Source of the DNA: Thalassotalea mangrovi
GTDB lineage: Bacteria > Pseudomonadota > Gammaproteobacteria > Enterobacterales > Alteromonadaceae
Length of the DNA: 64,000 nt
Direction: 5' to 3'
Assembly: GCF_005116735.1 (NCBI RefSeq)
Contig: NZ_SWDB01000022.1
Coordinates: 98,171 to 162,170, forward strand
Under the pieces are notes generated by a model. It saw nothing but the letters and a program-made list of their open reading frames with translations. It searched no databases and was not told the origin of the DNA. Below are positions 45,591 through 54,270 of the stretch, piece by piece. The translations under genes and the position numbers were made by a program. The number at the start of each line of letters is the position of its first letter. Positions within the stretch are counted from its first letter, which is position 1.

Positions 45591-46362
45591 GGCGAGAGCT
45601 CCGGTTAAGGTCTGGCAGGATGTTGTGTTTGCGATTTTTATCCGCGAGATTCGCAGTAAATTCGATGATAAAGTCGGCATCAGCTGGGCTGTGATTCAAC
45701 CGGTCTCCTTTATTTTTATCCTCTCTTTCATTCGCGGCAGAATGGATGGTGGCCTGACACATACGATGCCGACGTTTATCTTCATGATGTATGGCATGAT
45801 AATGATCCAGTTATTTCTTTCCACATTGGCCTCAACAGCGACGGCGATTCATCGCAATAAGGCCTTATTTTCCTTTCGTCAGGTCCAGCCCCTGAGCGCC
45901 GTCATGGCCAATGCTTTGTTTGAGATTCTGGTCAAGGTCGCGGTTATTATCGTGCTTTGGGTCGCGGTGTACTTTATTGGTGTCGAAATGCGACTTGATG
46001 ATCCTTTGATGGTGTTGCTGATGTTGCTCAATGTCTGGTTGCTGGCCGCCAGTCTCGGCTTGATCATGGCGTTGGCGAAAGAGTTTGTGGTAGAAATTGA
46101 TAAGATTCGCAACCTGATTACCCGACCCATGTTTTTTATTTCCGGGGTGTTTTTCAGCCTTCAGGACATTTCCGAGCAATACTGGCCATTTCTTAACTGG
46201 AATCCTTTAGTGCACAGTATTGAGTTATCTCGTCAGGCGGCCTATAGCGGTTATCAGGCGCAAGGGGTGTCGCTGACCTATCTCAACCTGACGACAATGA
46301 TGCTGCTAATCACCGCACTTATTTTCTATCAGTTGAGCTGGCGCCAGGTGGTAAGTCGATGA
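45577..46362 (+). CDS. kpsM: Capsule ABC transporter permease (KpsM type)
   Basis: This is the inner-membrane subunit of an ABC-2 exporter that moves finished polysaccharide out of the cytoplasm. From the ATG at 45577 (GGAGGGG just upstream) there are 261 residues with about six membrane segments. FIREIRSKFDDKVGISWAVI is the cytoplasmic amphipathic start typical of KpsM/Wzm, and NWNPLVHSIELSRQAAYSGY is the conserved late loop. An upstream extension of the frame is not used. It overlaps kpsT by four bases. Confidence 0.9.
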   Translation: MAQVKARAPVKVWQDVVFAIFIREIRSKFDDKVGISWAVIQPVSFIFILSFIRGRMDGGLTHTMPTFIFMMYGMIMIQLFLSTLASTATAIHRNKALFSFRQVQPLSAVMANALFEILVKVAVIIVLWVAVYFIGVEMRLDDPLMVLLMLLNVWLLAASLGLIMALAKEFVVEIDKIRNLITRPMFFISGVFFSLQDISEQYWPFLNWNPLVHSIELSRQAAYSGYQAQGVSLTYLNLTTMMLLITALIFYQLSWRQVVSR

Positions 46363-47009
46363 TTGAATTGATTAACGTCTGCAAGTACTACCCGTCGAAA
46401 CTCGGACGTCAGTATGTGTTTAACAATCTCAACTTTACCATTCCGGGAGGGCACAATATCGCCTTATTAGGAAAAAATGGTGCCGGTAAGTCGACCTTGT
46501 TCCGGTTACTGGCCGGCAGTGAGTATCCCAATCAGGGGCAGGTAACAACACCGTATAATATTTCCTGGCCGGTGGCGCTGGCAACCGGTGTCCATCCGAA
46601 AATGACCGGCCGGGAAAATACGCGTTTTATTGGCCGGGTAAATGGTGTAACGGATTTAGAGTATTACGAAGAACGGGTCAAACAGTTTGCCGAACTCAAA
46701 CAAAAGTATGATCTCCCGGTTCGTACATATTCATCGGGTATGCGCTCACGCCTGGCATTTGCCTGTTGCATTGCCATTGATTTCGACATTTATCTGATTG
46801 ATGAAGCAATTTCGGTGGGGGATCCTAAATTTCGTCGGAAAACCAAACATGCCTTGCTGAATAAGAGTAAAACCTCCAACGTTATTATGGTCAGTCATGA
46901 GTTGGACGATGTGCGCCTGTTTTGTGACAGTGCCATTCTTATTCAACATGGACAGCTAAGCTTTTTCAACGATCTCGAACAAGCGATTGATATTTATGAG
47001 GCGAACTGA
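46359..47009 (+). CDS. kpsT: Capsule ABC transporter ATPase (KpsT type)
   Basis: This is the ATP-hydrolysing subunit paired with KpsM. The 216-residue protein has Walker A GKNGAGKST near residue 37. The signature is YSSGMRSRLAFA in place of LSGGQ, as usual in KpsT. Walker B is DIYLIDEAISVGD and the switch His is in VSHELDD. There is no C-terminal carbohydrate-binding domain, which places it with group 2 capsule exporters rather than Wzt of O-antigen. It lies between kpsM (overlap) and kpsE (2 bases). Confidence 0.93.
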   Translation: MIELINVCKYYPSKLGRQYVFNNLNFTIPGGHNIALLGKNGAGKSTLFRLLAGSEYPNQGQVTTPYNISWPVALATGVHPKMTGRENTRFIGRVNGVTDLEYYEERVKQFAELKQKYDLPVRTYSSGMRSRLAFACCIAIDFDIYLIDEAISVGDPKFRRKTKHALLNKSKTSNVIMVSHELDDVRLFCDSAILIQHGQLSFFNDLEQAIDIYEAN

Positions 47010-47011
47010 TT

Positions 47012-48442
47012 ATGAGCCAAACTGATATTGATAAATTAGAACAACGTTTTCGGGAGTTGGAGGATAAGTGGAGTGAATCTGAATGGCAGGATGCGGATTT
47101 CCTTCGGGAAAGAGCCCTGGAATTTGAAGATACCGATGTAGAACTGGCTTATCGAATCATGCAGCGGGCCCACAATCTTCGCCCCAATGGCGGATTAATC
47201 AAAAACAAGTTGCAGGAATATCGGCAACTGCTGTTAGAGCAGGGGTCACCGATTTTGATGTCATCATCGCAACCTGCAGAAAGTGCCCCTGCCGCATCAA
47301 TAGCGACTGACACGGCACTGCCAGCACCGAAAACTGCAATTGAGAGGTTAATTTTCTGGTGCCAACAACCGGTTACCTTGCTGGTCGTCGTGCCCTGGTT
47401 ATTACTAGCAATTTACTTCACCATTCTGGCGAGTCCCAGATATGAAAGTCACGCCCAGGTAATTGTCCGTAAACCAGATATTCAACATGGCCAGGAGCCA
47501 TCTTCAGCACTATTAGGGGGCAGGACTGCAAGCGCTGCCGGCGACACGCAACTGATTCGAGCCTTTATTCATTCTCGGGATATGCTGGTGCACCTGCAAA
47601 CTGAATTGGCGTTATTTGAACATTACACGGCGAGAGAGCGAGATGTGTTTTCCCGGCTTGGCAAAGATGCCAGTAACGATGAGTTCCTGGCGTTTTATGA
47701 AAAGCATATCGTTGTCGATGTTGATGAAGCCTCCTCGGTCGTGACCATAAAAACCCAGGCTTTCAGCGGTGAATACGCGCAACAGTTAAACCAGCAAATT
47801 ATTGCAAAATCGGAAGATTATATTAACAGTATTGGTCAGTCTCTGGCTCGTAAACGGTTAACCTTTATCGAGGCTGAGCATAGACTCATTGAAGAACGGT
47901 TGCGCAAGGCAAAAACCGATCAACTGCGCTTTCAGCAGAAATATCGATTATTTGATCCTCAACAGGAAGCACAGGCAGTGCAACAAATTGCCTTCAACCT
48001 TGAGGAAGTACTGTCAGATAAAAAAACTCAGTTGTTGGCGTTGCAGGAATATATGCAGGAGTCTTCCCCTAAGATTCGCTCATTACAACGAGAAATAACG
48101 GCCCTGGAAAAGCAACTGGTCAGTGAAAAACAGCGGCTGATTTCACAGAAAGGGCAGCAGCAGGATATTTCCTTCGGTGAAGTTCTTGCCCGTTATTCCG
48201 CTTTTCAAATTAAAGTTGACCTGGCAATGCAGGCGTATACCTCCTCGCTGGTGTCTTTAGAGCGTTCCCGCATTGAGGCGTATCGGCAACTTCAGTACAT
48301 GGTGGTCGTGGAAAGCCCGACTTTGCCGGAAGATCACAGCTATCCGGACAAGCTGTACAACTTATCCCTGGCGGCTGTGGTACTGATGATTTTATTTGGA
48401 ATAGGAAAAATTCTGATAGCGACCATTAAGGAGTTGGCTTAA
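47012..48442 (+). CDS. kpsE: KpsE-type polysaccharide co-polymerase / export protein
   Basis: This inner-membrane protein links the ABC exporter to the periplasmic export channel. In the 476 residues there is an N-terminal cytoplasmic part of about 115 residues, a first helix (about 125-145, VTLLVVVPWLLLAIYFTILA), a Wzz-like start SPRYESHAQVIVRKP, and a long periplasmic coiled coil. A second helix (LYNLSLAAVVLMILFGIGKI) ends the chain. The extended N-terminus is unusual: residues 31-70 align without gaps to the C-terminal end of the sulfotransferase encoded next (shared LxPNG motif). Confidence 0.87.
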   Translation: MSQTDIDKLEQRFRELEDKWSESEWQDADFLRERALEFEDTDVELAYRIMQRAHNLRPNGGLIKNKLQEYRQLLLEQGSPILMSSSQPAESAPAASIATDTALPAPKTAIERLIFWCQQPVTLLVVVPWLLLAIYFTILASPRYESHAQVIVRKPDIQHGQEPSSALLGGRTASAAGDTQLIRAFIHSRDMLVHLQTELALFEHYTARERDVFSRLGKDASNDEFLAFYEKHIVVDVDEASSVVTIKTQAFSGEYAQQLNQQIIAKSEDYINSIGQSLARKRLTFIEAEHRLIEERLRKAKTDQLRFQQKYRLFDPQQEAQAVQQIAFNLEEVLSDKKTQLLALQEYMQESSPKIRSLQREITALEKQLVSEKQRLISQKGQQQDISFGEVLARYSAFQIKVDLAMQAYTSSLVSLERSRIEAYRQLQYMVVVESPTLPEDHSYPDKLYNLSLAAVVLMILFGIGKILIATIKELA

Positions 48443-48532
48443 TCCGACAGCTAAGCTATTACCGGGATATTTGCTAAGCTGATTATATTGCTTGCCGATC
48501 GAGCGTTACGGCCCTGAATAATAAATGACTCG

Positions 48533-49681
48533 ATGATCAATACGTTATATATTCATGCCGGTTCACATAAAACTGGCTCAACATCTATCCAACGTTTTTT
48601 GCGCCTGAATGAGGATTCACTGCGCGAGGACGGCATTGCGACTCCTGGCCTGAAGGGCATCTTAAAACCCACCCCTGATCTCAATAATTACGGTCTGTTT
48701 CCACAGGCTTTTCACGCTCTTGCCAGGGTGCGCCAACCGATAGCCCTGATCTCCCGGGAAAATTTTTCCTGGGTGGACGATATTAATAAATTATTAGAAT
48801 TGCGCGATGTGCTCTATCAGTATGCGCACAAAGTGAAAATTATTTTTTATCTGCGGCGACAGGATAGCCTGGCGATTTCCCAGAAACAGGAAGGGACTAA
48901 GTGGTTTGATTGTTCAATCGCTTATGGCCATGAACCAACGGCCTTGCCTGGAGAATTGTCCTCAGTGGCACGGCGTTACCTGGACTTTGAAAGTAAAATT
49001 TCGATGTGGGCGAAAGTGTTTGCTAAAGACAACATGATTCTTCGGGTATTTGAGCCTGAGCACCTGGTCGAATGCGATGTGGTAAAAGATTTTTGTCATG
49101 TACTGGGCCTTGAGACTGACTACTACCAATTTCCGGAGAAAGCCAATGAATCCTTAGGACGCATAAGCCAACTGTTTTTGCATCAAAGTCATCCGGCATT
49201 TGCTGATGGGAGCATGGCCCGGCACCGACTGATACGGGCGGTTCGTGATTTTGACAAACGAGTAACGGATGAGCAAAAACTGTTACCCGGCCGGCAACAG
49301 GCGGTGGAATTTTATCAACAATTTAAGGCTGCGAATGGCAGGTTGAATCAGGATTATCAACTCACCGAACGTGAGTATTTATTTAATGATGATTTCTCTC
49401 ACTACCCGGAAACGGGAAATGGCGAGATCTTAAGCCTGACCCAGGTGAATGAGATCTATGCCGATTTATTTGCCGATTTCAGTTTTGTCGACAGTCATGA
49501 AGAAAGTGACTATAAACGCAGGCAGAGTGCCAAGCTCAGAGATATCGCCATGAGTTTGCCCGCAGCGTGTCATGACCAAAAAGTGCAATTGCTGACATTG
49601 GCTTTACAGCTAAACCCCAATGGTCATTTTATTCGTAAGCAATTAACCCAGTTAACGACGCGAACCATGGTGGAACAATAA
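48533..49681 (+). CDS. Sulfotransferase-like protein with a C-terminal PNG motif
   Basis: It probably transfers sulfate from PAPS to the capsule polysaccharide. In the 382 residues the N-terminal HAGSHKTGSTSIQRFL (about 8-23) matches the PAPS 5-prime-phosphosulfate loop of sulfotransferases. The central KVKIIFYLRRQDSLAISQ is the likely 3-prime-phosphate-binding strand and helix. The last 48 residues form a separate helical unit containing LNPNGHFI, matching the N-terminus of the preceding KpsE-like protein. It ends where the second sulfotransferase starts (one-base overlap). Confidence 0.75.
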   Translation: MINTLYIHAGSHKTGSTSIQRFLRLNEDSLREDGIATPGLKGILKPTPDLNNYGLFPQAFHALARVRQPIALISRENFSWVDDINKLLELRDVLYQYAHKVKIIFYLRRQDSLAISQKQEGTKWFDCSIAYGHEPTALPGELSSVARRYLDFESKISMWAKVFAKDNMILRVFEPEHLVECDVVKDFCHVLGLETDYYQFPEKANESLGRISQLFLHQSHPAFADGSMARHRLIRAVRDFDKRVTDEQKLLPGRQQAVEFYQQFKAANGRLNQDYQLTEREYLFNDDFSHYPETGNGEILSLTQVNEIYADLFADFSFVDSHEESDYKRRQSAKLRDIAMSLPAACHDQKVQLLTLALQLNPNGHFIRKQLTQLTTRTMVEQ

Positions 49682-50460
49682 TGTTTACAAATCCATTTCG
49701 GCCAAAACTGATTCAGTGCGATGACATCGAATTATTTGTGATTTTCGGTGCGATGCGTTCAGGCTCTAACCTGCTTCAGGAAAAACTCAATTATTTTGAT
49801 GATTTAATCTGCCTGGGAGAGCTGTATAACCCGTCTTTTGTTGGCGTTGACCGACCTCATATTAATAAGTTTTCTTATGCCGGATACGGGCGGAATGACC
49901 CCGAGTCACGAAAAAGCCGGCAAAAGGACCCGTTTTTGTTATTACAGCAGGTTCAGGATCAGGCCCAAAAAGAAGGAAAAATACCTGGATTTCGCCTGTT
50001 TGATGGCCACAACAAGGATGTGCGCAGGGTATTATTAAACAATCCACGGGTACGTAAAATATTACTCCAGCGAGACCTTGTTGATTCATTTGTTTCCCTG
50101 GCCCTGGCAAGGGAGTCAGGGCAGTGGGTTAAACGAGATGAAAAAGCCAACAAGGTCACCCAGGTGCACTTTGATATTGACGAGTTTGAACAATACGTGC
50201 GTAAAACTCAGCGCTATTTCGGCGCACTTAAGCAAAGACTGGACGAAACTCAGCAGCAGTATAAAGTGATCGATTATTATGATGTCCTGGATGACGAAAA
50301 AGTCGAGGAAATTGCCAAATTTGCCGGATCTACTGTCGAGATGCGAAAGCAACCGACAACCCTGCGCAAGCAAAACAAAGGAGGACTCGAACAAAAGCTA
50401 TCCAACTTCGAACAGGTCAAAGATTACCTGCATGGGTTCAATCAGTCGGCCCTGGGCTAA
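49681..50460 (+). CDS. Sulfotransferase-like protein (Stf0/NodH-like)
   Basis: A second, different sulfotransferase-type protein of 259 residues. FVIFGAMRSGSNLLQEKLN (about 19-37) is the PAPS loop, and VRKILLQRDLVDSFVSLALA (about 123-142) is the 3-prime-phosphate site. The pattern RSGSNLL followed by a later LLQRD-like block is typical of Stf0 and NodH-like enzymes. It overlaps the previous gene and precedes a glycosyltransferase by 10 bases. The acceptor sugar cannot be read from the sequence. Confidence 0.75.
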   Translation: MFTNPFRPKLIQCDDIELFVIFGAMRSGSNLLQEKLNYFDDLICLGELYNPSFVGVDRPHINKFSYAGYGRNDPESRKSRQKDPFLLLQQVQDQAQKEGKIPGFRLFDGHNKDVRRVLLNNPRVRKILLQRDLVDSFVSLALARESGQWVKRDEKANKVTQVHFDIDEFEQYVRKTQRYFGALKQRLDETQQQYKVIDYYDVLDDEKVEEIAKFAGSTVEMRKQPTTLRKQNKGGLEQKLSNFEQVKDYLHGFNQSALG

Positions 50461-50470
50461 GGAGAGATAA

Positions 50471-51493
50471 ATGCACCCGCTATTAAATCAGCTTTTGCGG
50501 CCCTATCGTATGGTAAAACATGGCGGGCAAATCGCTCTTTACTTGCTGAAATCTTCATATTATTCCAGGCAATTGAGTGTTTTTCAGGATAATACCCAAT
50601 TGATCAATCGCGGCGATATCATTTTATTTGCCACATTGCGCAATGAAGCGCATCGAATGGAATATTTTCTTGATTATTACCGCCGCCTCGGCGTTGATCA
50701 TTTTATTCTGGTGGATAACGACTCGAATGACGGTTTTCGTTTCTGGGTAAAAGAACATCAGGATGTTACTGTGTTTTTCACCCGGGAGTCATATAAAGCT
50801 TCGAATTTTGGTATGCACTGGCTAAATTATTTATTGCGTAAATTTGGCTCCGGGCACTGGTGCCTGACCTGCGACCCCGATGAGTTTCTGGTCTATCCCA
50901 AGCAGGAGGAAATGGATCTCAAGCAACTTTGTCAGTACCTGCAACAAACTCATCGTCCGAGTTTCTATACCAATATGGTCGACATGTATGGCAAAGGAGC
51001 GTTAAAGGAGTGCCTCTATCAGCCTGGTAGTGATCCACTGCAAAGCCACCCATATTTTGACCGCAGTGGTTATTTTTACCGGGAAAATAAAGCCTACTCA
51101 TCCCTTTGGGCTCAGGGCGGTGTAAGGTTACGCACCCTGTTCAAAGATACCCCCGAACATGGCCCGGCACTGAATAAAACGCCCTTGATTAACTGGCGCT
51201 GGTACTATGCTTACATCTCATCAATGCATATGGCAATTCCAAGAAAACTCAACAAAGGTTATCAGCAGGGACTGACTGGCGCATTATTGCACTTTAAGTT
51301 CATTGCCGAATTTGAACAAAAAATTGTCGAAGAAATGGAGCGCAAGGAGCATTACGGCGATTCGATAGAGTATAAAAAATATCAGCAGTTTTTAAAGGAC
51401 TCGATGCATTTTGAACCACGCTTGTCGGTCAAATATCAAGGCTGGCAACAATTGCAGCAATTGGGGCTCATCGTTAATCAGGAGTTGATTTAA
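50471..51493 (+). CDS. Glycosyltransferase family 2-like protein (first paralogue)
   Basis: It is predicted to add a sugar in capsule synthesis. The 340-residue protein has a GT-A core: ILFATLRNEAHRMEYFLDYY, HFILVDNDSNDG, and GHWCLTCDPDEFLVYP with the DPDE metal motif. This is the PF13704-type branch. LHFKFIAEFEQKIVEEMERK is conserved in the later part. It is closely similar along its length to the product at 53128. Its stop overlaps the next gene start. Confidence 0.82.
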   Translation: MHPLLNQLLRPYRMVKHGGQIALYLLKSSYYSRQLSVFQDNTQLINRGDIILFATLRNEAHRMEYFLDYYRRLGVDHFILVDNDSNDGFRFWVKEHQDVTVFFTRESYKASNFGMHWLNYLLRKFGSGHWCLTCDPDEFLVYPKQEEMDLKQLCQYLQQTHRPSFYTNMVDMYGKGALKECLYQPGSDPLQSHPYFDRSGYFYRENKAYSSLWAQGGVRLRTLFKDTPEHGPALNKTPLINWRWYYAYISSMHMAIPRKLNKGYQQGLTGALLHFKFIAEFEQKIVEEMERKEHYGDSIEYKKYQQFLKDSMHFEPRLSVKYQGWQQLQQLGLIVNQELI

Positions 51494-53028
51494 TGCCTCT
51501 TGCCTATGCGATTCTCGCCCATGAACCCTTTAGCCGGTTAAGACCTCTGCTCGATTGCCTGACCGACAACGGTGATATTATCGTCCTGCACTACGATTTG
51601 GCGACCCCTCATGCTAATGATATTGAGCTGATTAAACGCTATTTCCCCAAGGTTATTTTAGCTGAGAGGGTTAGGGTCGAGTGGGGGGAATCTTCAATAG
51701 TATTCGCGACGTTAAATTGTTTACGAGCGTTACAACAAGCGGGGGCGAATTATGAATACGTCACCCTGTTAAGTGGTAGTTGTTTTCCGGTTAAAGGCAG
51801 CACCCACATCGAACAATTTCTGCATAATTTTGACGGCGCTGAATTCATTGAAGCGGTAAATGTCGAACATCAGCGCTGGATAACCGAGGGCATTCAACAG
51901 GAACGTTGGCAACTGCCCCACTGGTGTAACTGGCGACATCATCCCAAATGGTTTTCCTGGTCGATACGAATTCTATCCTGGCTTGGTGTCAAACGTCGGT
52001 TTCCGCTGGACTGCCCGGTACATATGGGATCCCAGTGGTGGACCTTAAGTCATGGAATGGTTGAGAAAATATTGACCTTGTGCGAACAGACACCAGAATT
52101 ACTGACCTTTTTAAAGCATACCTGGATACCGGATGAGTTTTTTTTCCAGACATTGGTCGCTCACCTGATCAAGGATAAGTCCAATATACACCCTCCGTTG
52201 ATGAACTATCGGTTTAATTGCAAAGGGATCCCAAAAACCTATTCAATCAATGACTTAAATGAATTGGTGCGGTTGCCGGAAAATAAGTGTTTCACCCGGA
52301 AAATTCAGGCCAGAGACGAGAAATTTGTCTCCCTGTTCAGACGTGTATACTTAAATCAGATGCCTGTGCCAGAGGAGATAAATATCGTCGCCCACTCAAA
52401 AGTTCCGGATAATTTGCGTTGGTACAAACGTGAGTGCTTATTTTCCGACAACCTCGACCAGCTTCCCGTTCCTTGCAGCGTTTTGATCTGGCATAAAGGA
52501 GCCGAAGGGGTTTTGCCTGGATTGTACCATGCACTGTCGCAGAATATGACCGATATGGGCGTATTCGCCAACTTATTTGCCGCCGACACTATTGGGTATG
52601 GCAAGCAACCGCCATTACCCGGCTACGAGGCGGGTGATACTTCGCTGAGGGATTATGATCGAATGGAATTTATCCAACAACTTTGTTTGCGTGACCCGAA
52701 AGGGATTGTATTTTTATATCAGTTTTCCGTGGCGGATAAATTTCTAAAGGCCATCAGCAGCGCAAGCCAGGTGCAGTTGCTGGAAGTATTTGCTGCTAAC
52801 GATAACCAGATAAACGATTTTACCCGCCTGGAAAAAGAGCAGGTCGAGTCTCGCTGGCAGAAAAAACATGTCGCTCAGTTTACCAGTGACAACATTGAGG
52901 GACTTTGTAGGTGCATTACGGCTCATCAACAGGCGTCGGTGTTTTACCAGGCATTAAATGGCACTAAGGATTACTCAAAAAATGTTATCAATGGCGAGCC
53001 AGATGGCAAGGTCAAGCATACTCAGTAG
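51493..53028 (+). CDS. GT14-like branching glycosyltransferase with an extra C-terminal domain
   Basis: The N-terminal 290 residues match the core-2/I-branching beta-1,6-N-acetylglucosaminyltransferase (GT14) type: AYAILAHEPFSRLRPLL, EWGESSIVFATLNCLRAL, YVTLLSGSCFPVKG, HMGSQWWTLSHGMV and WIPDEFFFQTLV. Residues about 300-511 form a second region (VLIWHKGAEGVLPGLYHAL, GIVFLYQFSVADKFLKA) that I do not recognise. A GlcNAc or xylose branch is likely, but the sugar is not certain. The gene lies between the two similar family 2 enzymes. Confidence 0.78.
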   Translation: MPLAYAILAHEPFSRLRPLLDCLTDNGDIIVLHYDLATPHANDIELIKRYFPKVILAERVRVEWGESSIVFATLNCLRALQQAGANYEYVTLLSGSCFPVKGSTHIEQFLHNFDGAEFIEAVNVEHQRWITEGIQQERWQLPHWCNWRHHPKWFSWSIRILSWLGVKRRFPLDCPVHMGSQWWTLSHGMVEKILTLCEQTPELLTFLKHTWIPDEFFFQTLVAHLIKDKSNIHPPLMNYRFNCKGIPKTYSINDLNELVRLPENKCFTRKIQARDEKFVSLFRRVYLNQMPVPEEINIVAHSKVPDNLRWYKRECLFSDNLDQLPVPCSVLIWHKGAEGVLPGLYHALSQNMTDMGVFANLFAADTIGYGKQPPLPGYEAGDTSLRDYDRMEFIQQLCLRDPKGIVFLYQFSVADKFLKAISSASQVQLLEVFAANDNQINDFTRLEKEQVESRWQKKHVAQFTSDNIEGLCRCITAHQQASVFYQALNGTKDYSKNVINGEPDGKVKHTQ

Positions 53029-53127
53029 TGCGATAGCGATGATTCCCAGGCCAACGCCCGTATTAGCAAGCGCACAACCGAACAGTAAAAAAACAGGCTC
53101 GGCTTAACCCATATACCGCAGGCAACT

Positions 53128-54270
53128 ATGTCAATGAAATACCTAACCGCCGCCATCATTTCCTGGCTGTTCGCCCCCGTCGTCGAATGGCAAAGGTTAC
53201 GTGCGTTGCGTTTAGCAAAAACACATTTCCAACAGTTACAACTTATTCAGGATAACTTACGACAAATTAACCATTCAAATATCCTTGTTTTTGCCACCAT
53301 GTTCAATGAAGCCCATCTGTTGCCAGCATATCTTGAGCATTATCGACGGCTCGGGGTAAATCATTTTATTTTTATCGATAATGATTCAACGGATAAAAGC
53401 CTGGATCTGCTTACCGGTTGCGAAGATGTATCTGTATTTCAAACCCATAACAGCTATAAACAGGCTAACTTTGGCATGCACTGGGTCAATGCTTTGTTAC
53501 GGAAGTATGGCTGCGGACATTGGTGCCTGGTATGCGATCTCGATGAATTGCTGATTTTCGAAAATGGCTCGTATCAGAGCAGTCCGACAACGAATAACCC
53601 GACACCATTAACGGCGCTAACGCAACGATTGGATAACGGTCAGCAAGAATCTTTCTATACGATGATGCTGGATATGTATCCACGGCAGATAGATGAAAGA
53701 CGGCAACCGTCACCTGCAGGTGCAAAGGAGTTATTGGCATCGGCGCCATATTTCGACAAGAGAGGTTATCAGTGGCGGTTCAACAAAAAATATCGATCGC
53801 AGATGGTCCGTGGTGGGGTAAGGCAACGGCTTTTATATTCGCACGATCCGGATAAGGCTCCGGCATTGCAGAAAATTCCTCTGGTAAAATGGCAAGCATC
53901 CTACGCCTATTTGTCATCGATGCATACACTGGCACCCAGGCGGCTTAACCTTAGCTTTCAGGCTCCTGAAACCGGCGCCTTGTTACATTTTAAATTTGCG
54001 CCCGGTTTTGCGGCTAAAGTCAGCCAAGAATCAGTTCGTCAACAACATTATGACAATTCCAGTGAGTATCAGTGTTACCAAGCCTTGAATGATGCGACCG
54101 CTATGTTTGATGACGGCGTATCAATTCGTTTTGAATCCGCCAGGCAATTGGCCGATCTTGGACTGATACGTGCAGTACATCAGGTTAGTGACGAGCCAAC
54201 ACCAGCGACATACGCGCAAATAAAAACGAGAACGGACGCTGATGGGCCAAAGGTCACCGATAATGGCTGA
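53128..54270 (+). CDS. Glycosyltransferase family 2-like protein (second paralogue)
   Basis: The 380-residue protein repeats the architecture of the product at 50471: ILVFATMFNEAHLLPAYLEH, HFIFIDNDSTDKS, NFGMHWVNALLRKYGCGHWC, and VCDLDELLIFE where DLDE stands in for DPDE. The C-terminal 30 residues are longer and polar. It comes from duplication of the same ancestor, separated by the GT14 gene, and probably has a different donor or linkage. It overlaps the next gene by eight bases. Confidence 0.8.
   Translation: MSMKYLTAAIISWLFAPVVEWQRLRALRLAKTHFQQLQLIQDNLRQINHSNILVFATMFNEAHLLPAYLEHYRRLGVNHFIFIDNDSTDKSLDLLTGCEDVSVFQTHNSYKQANFGMHWVNALLRKYGCGHWCLVCDLDELLIFENGSYQSSPTTNNPTPLTALTQRLDNGQQESFYTMMLDMYPRQIDERRQPSPAGAKELLASAPYFDKRGYQWRFNKKYRSQMVRGGVRQRLLYSHDPDKAPALQKIPLVKWQASYAYLSSMHTLAPRRLNLSFQAPETGALLHFKFAPGFAAKVSQESVRQQHYDNSSEYQCYQALNDATAMFDDGVSIRFESARQLADLGLIRAVHQVSDEPTPATYAQIKTRTDADGPKVTDNG

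Noticed and set aside
44454-47009. O-antigen ABC exporter (Wzm/Wzt)
   Set aside because: The ATPase lacks the extra C-terminal carbohydrate-binding domain of Wzt, and a KpsE-like protein and an SLBB export protein are adjacent, which fits capsule export better.
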